From positions 1 to 36,439 of the forward strand of contig RKSG01000099.1 in the NCBI GenBank assembly GCA_007570995.1: 36,439 nt of DNA, given 5' to 3'. This stretch comes from Nitrospirales bacterium (GTDB taxonomy: Bacteria; Nitrospirota; Nitrospiria; Nitrospirales; UBA8639). Below are positions 28,889 to 36,439 of this stretch, one piece after another (positions within the stretch are counted from its first letter, which is position 1; each line of letters starts with the position of its first letter). The position numbers were made by a program, and so were the translations under genes. The notes beneath the pieces are model-generated. The model made no database searches. It saw only the letters and a list, made by a program, of their open reading frames with translations, and was not told where the DNA came from.

Positions 28889-29332
28889 GTGCGCGCGTTG
28901 TGTCATCAACGGGGGTTTAGTTTGATCGAGCTGATGATCGTGGTGGCACTCATCGGCATTCTGGCGGCGATCGCCATTCCGAATTTTCTTTCCTATCAGG
29001 CCCGGGCCAAACAGTCAGAAGCCAAAACCAACCTGGTGGCGATTCACACGGCTGAAGTGGCCTATTTTGCCGAACAGAATTCCTATGGCGATACGTTCGC
29101 CAAGATAGGGTTTGCCGTGGCGGGATCTTCCCCACTGTATCACTATGTGCTGGGATCCAGTACAACGGGGGCAGCCTTGGGGGGGTGTACGGTTCCTGCC
29201 GCGGATCCGGTGTCCGCAAAGGGCTTTACGGCATTTGCGGTGGGCAACATTGATGGCGATACGACATGCGACGTGTGGAGCATTAATCAGGATAAGACAT
29301 TGAAGAATGTCACGAATGATGTTGCGTCGTAG
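28889..29332 (+). CDS. type IV pilin-like / prepilin-type protein
   Basis: GTG 28889 after [47 protein letters not shown] prepilin signature. Confidence 0.92.
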   Translation: MRALCHQRGFSLIELMIVVALIGILAAIAIPNFLSYQARAKQSEAKTNLVAIHTAEVAYFAEQNSYGDTFAKIGFAVAGSSPLYHYVLGSSTTGAALGGCTVPAADPVSAKGFTAFAVGNIDGDTTCDVWSINQDKTLKNVTNDVAS

Positions 29333-29501
29333 GTCCCCCGCCTGTGTGCCACGAGTAGAACCATCCTCTGATTCTGTCCCGACTCGATTCCCCAGGGGTA
29401 TTCTTGTCGAAGGGCAGCTTGCCACGCGATGACTGCGATGGCGCGTTTCGTTGATGAAGCGAAACAGTGAGCATTCTGCTCGTTCCTGCGTTTTCCTTTC
29501 C

Positions 29502-29531
29502 TTGACAGGACACGGGAGGGTTTGCTATAAG
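29502..29531 (+). promoter_or_regulatory. sigma70-like promoter upstream of shc
   Basis: TTGACA-N18-TATAAG read directly. Confidence 0.68.
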
Positions 29532-29629
29532 CTGTTCGCCTTTGGGCTTATGGCTCAATGCTGGGGTGTAAAGCGGTTCTGGCCCGCCCGTATTTCTCGC
29601 CATCCCTCTTTTATTCACACGATTCAGTT

Positions 29630-31786
29630 ATGGACCTTCTGAAGAATATTCTGGGGCGACTGTCCGATAGTTTTCTGGCTTCTGTCCCCTCGAGTTTGCG
29701 ATCTTCTCCCCGGATGCTACGCGGTTCTTCGCTGAAACTGGTTTCGAATAACCCGGCTGTGGGGAGGACGTCGGATGTAATGCACGGACGTTTGGCCCAC
29801 TCTGCTGTTGGACATGCCGACGCTGTCGAGGAAGCCCTGGCGAGGAGTGAAGCCTGGTTTCTCCGACGACAGCATCCCGAAGCCGGCTACTGGGTTGAGG
29901 AATTAGAGGCGGATACGACGTTGACCTCGGAGTACTTGATGTTGCGTCGGTATACCGGCGTGGTTGACACAGACCGGGAAGCCCGCATGATCTCTTATCT
30001 GCAGCGTACCCAGCTTGAGGACGGCGGGTGGTCCATTTACACCGGTGGCCCCATGAACGTCAGTGCCTCGGTCAAAGCCTACTTTGCCTTGAAACTTGCC
30101 GGAGTTCCGCAGGACGATCCGGGGATGCGTCGTGCCCGACAGGCCATCCTGGCAGAAGGTGGGGTGGTATCGGCCAATGTGTTCACGAAAATCACGTTGG
30201 CCCTGTTTGGACAGTATGACTGGCGGGGCATCCCGAGCATGCCTCCCGAAATCATGCTGGCCCCCCGGGGATGGTATTTCAATGTGTATGCCGTCTCCTA
30301 CTGGTCGAGAGTTGTGATTGTTCCTCTGCTCATCATTTTTGCCTTTCGCCGGGAATGTCGGATTGATGCGCAACAAGGGATTGATGAGTTGTTCTGCGTG
30401 CCGCCGAATCAGGTGAATTATCGAAAGATGCCGCCGTTTCAAAAAGATTGCGAGTTCATGAGTTGGCGGAACTTTTTTGTGTGGAGTGATGCTGCCCTCA
30501 AAGTCTGTGAGAAATATGTGCCGCTGTTCATACGAAAAAAAGCGGTGAGGAAGGCTGAGGCCTGGTTAGTGGAGCGTATGCAGGGGGAAGGCGGGCTTGG
30601 AGCCATTTACCCGGCCATGGCCAATTCGGTATGTGCCCTGGTGGCCCTTGGCTATCCGGTGAGCCATCCGTTAGTCCAGAACGCCCTGAGAGCCATTGAG
30701 GCACTGGAGATTGACACACCGGGGTCTGCCGACGGGCAGAGGCCGGAGACGTTGCACCTCCAGCCATGTCATTCCCCCATCTGGGATACGGCCTTGTCCA
30801 TGAATGCCCTGTTCGAACGAGGTCTCTCTGTCAATCACGCGGCGATGAATCGTGCTGCGGCATGGTTGCGCTCCCGCCAGACCAGGAGGGTGGGGGACTG
30901 GAGCATATCCGCTCCCACGGCCAGACCTGGCGGATGGGGATTCCAGTTTGACAATGAGTGGTATCCCGATGTTGATGATACTGCCGCCGTGGTGATCGCT
31001 CTGGCGAAATGCTCGCCGCTTCAGCCGCCCGACCGCGATGAAGCCATTTGGCGGGGGAGTCAGTGGGTGTTGGCCATGCAAAGCTCCAATGGCGGGTGGG
31101 GGGCGTATGATCGGGACAATGACCGATTGATTTTCAATAAAATTCCTTTCGCCGATCATCAGGCATTGCTTGATCCACCAACAGCGGACTTAACAGGGAG
31201 ATGTCTGGAGATGCTTGGTGTCCTGGGCTATGACAGCTCCCATCCAGCCGTGGCACCGGCGCTTGAATTTCTACGGCGGGAGCAGGAGGCTGATGGCAGT
31301 TGGTACGGGCGGTGGGGCGTCAATTACCTGTATGGCACGTGGTGTGTCCTGACCGGTCTCCAGGCCATTGGCGAACCGATGTCTGCTCCATGGATTCAAC
31401 ATGCTGTGGCGTGGGTGGAATCCAGACAAAATGTGGATGGCGGGTGGGGTGAATCCTGCGAGTCGTATGCTGGTCGGGCGCGGTCAGGCGGAGACAGCAC
31501 CCCCTCGCAGACATCCTGGGCACTGATGGCCTTACTGGCTGCCGGTGTCTCGGATTCCTTGAGTGTCGTGCGAGGCGTGAATTTTTTGCTTCGCTGCCAG
31601 CAGAGCAATGGAACATGGGTCGAGCCGTACCATACGGGCACGGGCTTTCCTCGTGTCTTCTATCTGCGCTATCACGGGTACAGTAAGTATTTCCCCATGT
31701 GGGCGTTGGCCATGTATCGGAATGTTCGTATGCACGGGCAGACGAAGGCTGATGCTGTCGCCCGGTCAGTCCGGAGCCGGCCATAG
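29630..31786 (+). CDS. shc: squalene-hopene cyclase
   Basis: QW repeats (QLEDGGWSIYTGGP, QSSNGGWGAYDRDN, QNVDGGWGESCESY), catalytic WYPDVDDTA. Confidence 0.96.
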   Translation: MDLLKNILGRLSDSFLASVPSSLRSSPRMLRGSSLKLVSNNPAVGRTSDVMHGRLAHSAVGHADAVEEALARSEAWFLRRQHPEAGYWVEELEADTTLTSEYLMLRRYTGVVDTDREARMISYLQRTQLEDGGWSIYTGGPMNVSASVKAYFALKLAGVPQDDPGMRRARQAILAEGGVVSANVFTKITLALFGQYDWRGIPSMPPEIMLAPRGWYFNVYAVSYWSRVVIVPLLIIFAFRRECRIDAQQGIDELFCVPPNQVNYRKMPPFQKDCEFMSWRNFFVWSDAALKVCEKYVPLFIRKKAVRKAEAWLVERMQGEGGLGAIYPAMANSVCALVALGYPVSHPLVQNALRAIEALEIDTPGSADGQRPETLHLQPCHSPIWDTALSMNALFERGLSVNHAAMNRAAAWLRSRQTRRVGDWSISAPTARPGGWGFQFDNEWYPDVDDTAAVVIALAKCSPLQPPDRDEAIWRGSQWVLAMQSSNGGWGAYDRDNDRLIFNKIPFADHQALLDPPTADLTGRCLEMLGVLGYDSSHPAVAPALEFLRREQEADGSWYGRWGVNYLYGTWCVLTGLQAIGEPMSAPWIQHAVAWVESRQNVDGGWGESCESYAGRARSGGDSTPSQTSWALMALLAAGVSDSLSVVRGVNFLLRCQQSNGTWVEPYHTGTGFPRVFYLRYHGYSKYFPMWALAMYRNVRMHGQTKADAVARSVRSRP

Positions 31787-32618
31787 CCCTCGGCGATTGG
31801 CCATTATTCCTGTCCGCCGTCTCTGTTTTCCGGAGTGCTTCCTGGAACATTTTGCCGTCTTTGCTGCGACATCCTGGGAGTGTCGGGCCATTGTGCGTGC
31901 GTTGCCGACTCGTCGCGTGGAACGGGTCGGTGGGGTGACATGGTATGGGTGGGAGCATCCTTCGTGTTTCGTTGCTGTCATTCAGACAGGGATCGGGCCG
32001 GCAAAGGCCCGGGCTGCCTGTCAGGCTGTTGTCGCTCAACGGCCCTGGACCGTTTGCATTGCGTCTGGGTATGCTGGTGCACTGGTTCCCGCTCACATCG
32101 GTGATCTGGTGATACCGGAACAGGTGCTTGGTTGTGCCTTGGATCACAGCACGGAGTCTGTCGTCCCCGAAACCTCGCTTGCCTGCAACGTGTTCTATCG
32201 ACAAAAGGCACAGGATGTGGCACAATCGTCAGGTTGTGCGGTGATCCCCGGGCGTATGGTGACGGTTCAGAATATGGTATGTCTGGCCCGGGAAAAGCAG
32301 TCCATTGGCCGTGCCTGTGAGGCGAGCGGTCTGGATATGGAGAGTGCAGCGATTGGATCGGTTGCTGCGCAACATGGAATCCCATTTGTGGTGGTCCGGT
32401 CAATTTCGGATCTTGTGGATGAGGACGTGCCACGTGACGTGGGTCTGTTGTGCCACCCCGCCACGTTCCATCGAGGGGTGTGGGCCGTTGTCACGGCACC
32501 CCGGCTCTGGGCGGCGTTGAATCGCCTGCGTCGGCAGAAAAATGTGGCTTCAGCCGGACTCACCCGGTTTTTCGAAACATTTCTTCTTGAGCTTAGCGGA
32601 CATGCGACTTGCGACTAG
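31752..32618 (+). CDS. hpnG: hopanoid-associated nucleoside phosphorylase (HpnG)
   Basis: Phosphorylase fold motifs (VIQTGIGPAKARAA, LDMESAAIGSVAAQHGIPFVVVRSISD); follows shc; start uncertain, overlaps shc end. Confidence 0.82.
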   Translation: MLSPGQSGAGHSPRRLAIIPVRRLCFPECFLEHFAVFAATSWECRAIVRALPTRRVERVGGVTWYGWEHPSCFVAVIQTGIGPAKARAACQAVVAQRPWTVCIASGYAGALVPAHIGDLVIPEQVLGCALDHSTESVVPETSLACNVFYRQKAQDVAQSSGCAVIPGRMVTVQNMVCLAREKQSIGRACEASGLDMESAAIGSVAAQHGIPFVVVRSISDLVDEDVPRDVGLLCHPATFHRGVWAVVTAPRLWAALNRLRRQKNVASAGLTRFFETFLLELSGHATCD

Positions 32619-32663
32619 AAACTTAACGGCGTGAGGTATCAGCGATAATCGGGAATCATTGTC

Positions 32664-33308
32664 ATGGGAGTGAGAACTATGGACACAACGTTGCGCGTGC
32701 TGACTGGTGCCGGTCTGCTCGGGTTGGTGATGGCGGGCTTACTGGCGATACTCGTGACCGAGGCGAGGGCGGAATCTCCCACTGCAGCCATGCGTGGGAC
32801 CATTGATCAGGTCCTGGTTGTGCTGGGAGATGCATCACTCCAGGGGCCCGAACGTGCTGGGGAGCGTCGAGAGATGCTGGAGGCACTCGTCAGGGAACGG
32901 TTCGATCACGAGGAAATGGGAAAACGGACATTGGGAAGAAGGCAGTGGGAGAGTTTGGATGACGCCCAACGGAAAGAATTTGTGGACCTGTTTCAGCAAT
33001 TGCTCTCGAAAACATATGCCGGGAACGTGGACAACTATTCCGGTGAACAGGTGGAATACCTCGGGGAACGGCGCAAAGGAAATTTCGCGGAAGTGCAGAC
33101 GAAAGTCTTCTCAAACAGTGTAGAAGATCTGGCTATCCATTACCGGTTGTTGAAACATGCGGAGACGTGGAAAGTCTATGACGTGGTTATTGACGGTATC
33201 AGTCTGGTCAAAAATTTTCGGGGCCAGTTTGAGCGGATCATCAAGGCCGAATCACTGGACGGTTTGTTGGAAACATTGCGAAACAAGCTCGCGCGTTCTC
33301 CGTCGTGA
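32664..33308 (+). CDS. MlaC/Ttg2D-family (HpnM-like) periplasmic phospholipid/hopanoid transport protein
   Basis: Signal peptide ending ARA; RFDHEEMGKRTLGRRQWESLDDAQRKEFVDLFQQLLSKTYAGNVDNYSGEQVEYL pattern. Confidence 0.87.
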   Translation: MGVRTMDTTLRVLTGAGLLGLVMAGLLAILVTEARAESPTAAMRGTIDQVLVVLGDASLQGPERAGERREMLEALVRERFDHEEMGKRTLGRRQWESLDDAQRKEFVDLFQQLLSKTYAGNVDNYSGEQVEYLGERRKGNFAEVQTKVFSNSVEDLAIHYRLLKHAETWKVYDVVIDGISLVKNFRGQFERIIKAESLDGLLETLRNKLARSPS

Positions 33309-33432
33309 GGTGCCGGGTTCATACCTTGACACCGTGTCGTGGGTTTGCCACACTCCGCCACCCCATGAGTTTCCCATCAGCCATGAGCCGGTCGTGGGCG
33401 GGTTGCGCCTGCATTTTCGGTGAAGAGGTGGG

Positions 33433-35331
33433 GTGGTGTCTATCCTGAAAAGGATCGAAAGTCCCGCTGATCTCAGAAAATTGTCTCCTGAACAGTTTCC
33501 TCGACTGTGCGAGGAAATTCGTGAACAGATTGTGTCCGTCATCTCGAATGTGGGCGGGCATCTTGCCTCGAATCTGGGCGTCGTTGAATTGACGGTGGCG
33601 CTCCATTACGTGTTGCACACTCCCGACGATCTGATTGTGTGGGATACCAGCAATCAAACCTACGCCCATAAACTGTTGACCGGACGCCAGGAACAGTTTC
33701 CCACGATCCGGCAATTTGAGGGATTAAGTGGGTTTTGCAAGCGGGAAGAAAGTCGGTATGACACGTTTGATGCCGGTCATGCGGGCACCGGGGTTTCGGC
33801 GGCGACGGGATTTGTGGAGGCTCGTGAGCAACGTCAACAATCCCACAAGGTTGTCTGTGTCGTCGGCGATGGCGCACTGACAGCTGGTTTAACGCTGGAA
33901 GGTCTACAGCACGCCGGTGCGTTCCAGAAAGACATGGTCGTGATTTTGAATGATAACCAGATGTCGATTTCACAAAACGTCGGGGCCATTTCCGCCTATC
34001 TGAACCGACTGATTACAGGTGAGTTTTGCACACGTATCCAGAAAGAAACGAATCAAATTCTGGGTCTGGTTCCGCATATTGGTGAGCCAGTGAAGAAAAT
34101 TGCCAACCGGGCGCAGGAACTGGCGAAGGGGCTGGTGTTGCCGGGGTTGTTGTTTGAAGAACTGGGCTTTCGGTATGTCGGCCCCATTGACGGCCACAAA
34201 TTTGCGCATTTGTTGCCCACGTTGCAAAACGTCCTCACGCTGAACGGGCCCACGTTGTTGCACGTGGTCACGAAAAAAGGGTTGGGCTATGAGCCGGCCA
34301 TGAAGAATCCTGTGTGGTTTCATGCCAGTGCGCCCTTTGACGTGAAAACGGGGGCCCCCAAGCAACGGGCCAAATGTCCCTCGTACAGCAGCGTGGCCAT
34401 TGAGACATTGCTTCGCCTGGCCAAAGATGATCCACGCATTGTGGCGATTACGGCTGCGATGTGTGAAGGGACCGGATTGACGGCTTTTAAGGATGCGTTT
34501 CCCGATCGACTCTATGACGTGGGCATTGCCGAGCAACATGCCGTGACGTTTGCCGCGGGCATGGCCGCACAGGGCATGCGGCCGGTGATTCCCATTTATT
34601 CCACCTTCCTGCAACGGGCATACGACCAGGTCATTCATGACGTGGCCACACAGAATCTTCCGGTGACATTTTGTATTGATCGAGGTGGGCTTGTCGCTGA
34701 GGATGGGGCCACGCATCATGGGGCCTTTGATCTGGCGTACCTTCGGCATATTCCCAACATGGTGGTTATGGCCCCGGCGGACGAAAATGAATTACAGCAT
34801 ATGGTCAAGTCCTGTATCAGTTGTAACCGACCGGTCGCGGTTCGTTACCCACGAGGCGCGAGCTTGGGGGTAGACATGGACCCCGTACCGGAAGTGCTGC
34901 CGTTGGGCAAGGGGGTCCTGTTACGGGAAGGGACGGATATTGCCCTGGTGGCGGTCGGGGTGATGGTGCATAAGGCGGTGGAAGCAGCTGAACGGCTGGA
35001 GCAGGAGGGGATTTCCGCCGCGGTGATGAACGCGCGATTTGTCAAACCCCTTGATGGTGAGCTGCTTGGCGATGTTGCGAGACATGTGAAATGTCTGCTC
35101 ACCATCGAAGAATCATCCGTCATGGGTGGCTTTGGGTCCGCGGTACTGGAGTGGCTCTCCGAAGAAGAAATGATGCATGTGCCAACAAAGTGCGTGGGGC
35201 TTCCTGACCGGTTCATTGAACAGGGGCCGCAGGAGTTGCTGCGTGAGCACTACTCCTTGACGGCTGACGGCATTTACCAGCATGCGAAACGGTTGTTCGC
35301 ACAGGTTTCTGTCCCCACGGTGTTGACCTGA
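33433..35331 (+). CDS. dxs: 1-deoxy-D-xylulose-5-phosphate synthase (divergent in TPP-side motifs)
   Basis: 632 aa; GDGALTAGLTLEGLQHAG, NDNQMSISQNVGA, IAEQHAVTFAAGMA, IDRGGLVAEDGATHHGAFDLAYLR, RYPRGAS; GTG start. Confidence 0.93.
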   Translation: MVSILKRIESPADLRKLSPEQFPRLCEEIREQIVSVISNVGGHLASNLGVVELTVALHYVLHTPDDLIVWDTSNQTYAHKLLTGRQEQFPTIRQFEGLSGFCKREESRYDTFDAGHAGTGVSAATGFVEAREQRQQSHKVVCVVGDGALTAGLTLEGLQHAGAFQKDMVVILNDNQMSISQNVGAISAYLNRLITGEFCTRIQKETNQILGLVPHIGEPVKKIANRAQELAKGLVLPGLLFEELGFRYVGPIDGHKFAHLLPTLQNVLTLNGPTLLHVVTKKGLGYEPAMKNPVWFHASAPFDVKTGAPKQRAKCPSYSSVAIETLLRLAKDDPRIVAITAAMCEGTGLTAFKDAFPDRLYDVGIAEQHAVTFAAGMAAQGMRPVIPIYSTFLQRAYDQVIHDVATQNLPVTFCIDRGGLVAEDGATHHGAFDLAYLRHIPNMVVMAPADENELQHMVKSCISCNRPVAVRYPRGASLGVDMDPVPEVLPLGKGVLLREGTDIALVAVGVMVHKAVEAAERLEQEGISAAVMNARFVKPLDGELLGDVARHVKCLLTIEESSVMGGFGSAVLEWLSEEEMMHVPTKCVGLPDRFIEQGPQELLREHYSLTADGIYQHAKRLFAQVSVPTVLT

Positions 35332-35348
35332 CATCGGGTGTGCCTTCC

Positions 35349-36439
35349 ATGCATATCACTCGCAAGAAGACCAGGGCCATCCGGGTGGGTTCTGTCGCCA
35401 TTGGCGGGGGGGCACCCGTTTCCGTCCAGTCCATGACCATCCCGCATCCGCGGGACAGACAGGGCACCATCGAACAAATCCGCCGGCTGGAACAGGCTGG
35501 CTGTGAAATTGTGCGGATTGCGGTGCCGGATCAGGAAGCTGTCGAGGCCCTTCCCACCATCAAAGCCCACACAACCATCCCGTTAATTGCGGATGTGCAC
35601 TTTGACCATCGCCTGGCACTCAACGCTGCTCAGGTGGTGGACTGTGTGCGCATCAATCCGGGCAATATCGGGCCGTGGTGGAAGCTGGCCGAAGTCATTC
35701 ACGCGGTGCAGGATCGAGGCATTCCTCTTCGTGTGGGCGTCAATGGCGGTTCGTTGGAGCGTCCGCTTCTGGAGAAGTACGGGTATCCAACGGCAGAGGC
35801 CCTGGCGGAGTCGGCGTTGAATGCCGTTCATGCCATCGAAGACATGGGCTTCACGAACATGAAGGTGTCGTTGAAAGCGTCGGACGTCCACATGGCCGTT
35901 GATGCCTACTGGTTGTTTGCCCATCAGTCTGATTATCCGCTGCATATTGGTATCACCGAAGCAGGGACGGCGATGACAGGAGCGGTCAAATCCGCCATTG
36001 GGTTGGGGTGGTTATTGTCCCAGGGCATCGGCGATACCCTGCGGGTGTCACTGGCCGCCGATCCCGTGGAAGAGGTGAAAGTTGGGTTTGAGATTCTGAA
36101 GTCCCTGGAGCTTCGTCATCGCGGAGTCAATGTCATTGCCTGTCCGACCTGCGGGCGAGTGGAAATTGACGTGGTGCGGCTGGCCAACGAAATAGAAAAA
36201 CGGTTGAGCCATATTACGGCGCCCTTGAACGTTTCAGTCCTTGGATGCGTGGTCAACGGTATTGGTGAGGGCAAAGAGGCTGATATCGGGATTGCAGGCG
36301 GGCAGGGGATGGGCATTCTGTTCAAAAAAGGAAAACTTGTGAAAAAGGTACCATCAGACATGCTGGTGGACGTGCTCGTTGACGAGGTTGAGATGATGGC
36401 ATTGGAAAAACATGATGCAGGCGTTCCACGCAGTCTACC
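35349..36439 (+). CDS. ispG: 4-hydroxy-3-methylbut-2-en-1-yl diphosphate synthase (IspG/GcpE), runs off window end
   Basis: MHITRKKTRAIRVGSVAIGGGAPVSVQSMT, RINPGNIG, Fe-S CPTCGR and GCVVNGIGEG; no stop before 36439. Confidence 0.95.
   Translation, partial: MHITRKKTRAIRVGSVAIGGGAPVSVQSMTIPHPRDRQGTIEQIRRLEQAGCEIVRIAVPDQEAVEALPTIKAHTTIPLIADVHFDHRLALNAAQVVDCVRINPGNIGPWWKLAEVIHAVQDRGIPLRVGVNGGSLERPLLEKYGYPTAEALAESALNAVHAIEDMGFTNMKVSLKASDVHMAVDAYWLFAHQSDYPLHIGITEAGTAMTGAVKSAIGLGWLLSQGIGDTLRVSLAADPVEEVKVGFEILKSLELRHRGVNVIACPTCGRVEIDVVRLANEIEKRLSHITAPLNVSVLGCVVNGIGEGKEADIGIAGGQGMGILFKKGKLVKKVPSDMLVDVLVDEVEMMALEKHDAGVPRSL

Noticed and set aside
33327-33355. Possible promoter TTGACA-N17-CACACT upstream of dxs
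   Set aside because: Perfect -35 but only 3/6 match at -10; not strong enough to list as a feature.
1-36439. tRNA/rRNA genes, CRISPR arrays, transposons or phage modules
   Set aside because: Intergenic gaps are short and I saw no cloverleaf-like sequence, regularly spaced repeats, transposase or integrase motifs. A tRNAscan/CRISPR search would be the decisive check.

Overview
The window is a mostly housekeeping bacterial chromosomal segment. Gene content resembles Nitrospira/Nitrospirota, but that is inference from the gene set, not a database result. I support about 30 protein-coding genes. The main blocks are: (i) HDAC-family hydrolase, five-CxxCH cytochrome c, two-domain rhodanese and a His-rich SmbP-like protein; (ii) uppP; (iii) a minus-strand lnt-prfB-lysS-lolC/E-lolD run, in which prfB carries a recognisable programmed +1 frameshift; (iv) an AGCS-type symporter divergent from a double-length ThyX-like protein; (v) an AT-richer RfbH-like dehydrase and SDR epimerase pair set among housekeeping genes; (vi) serC-serA-hisZ-dnaB-TPR lipoprotein-type IV pilin-like; (vii) shc-hpnG-hpnM/mlaC-like-dxs-ispG, a hopanoid/MEP cluster. 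I saw no tRNA, rRNA, CRISPR array, transposase or phage genes. I did not find a clearly new multi-gene system. The best leads are a Dxs with a His-to-Asn change at a normally conserved position, a ThyX-like tandem-domain protein with degenerate signature motifs, the cytochrome/rhodanese/SmbP cluster, an altered Fe-S cysteine spacing in the RfbH-like protein, and several short hairpins or palindromes at gene 5' ends.
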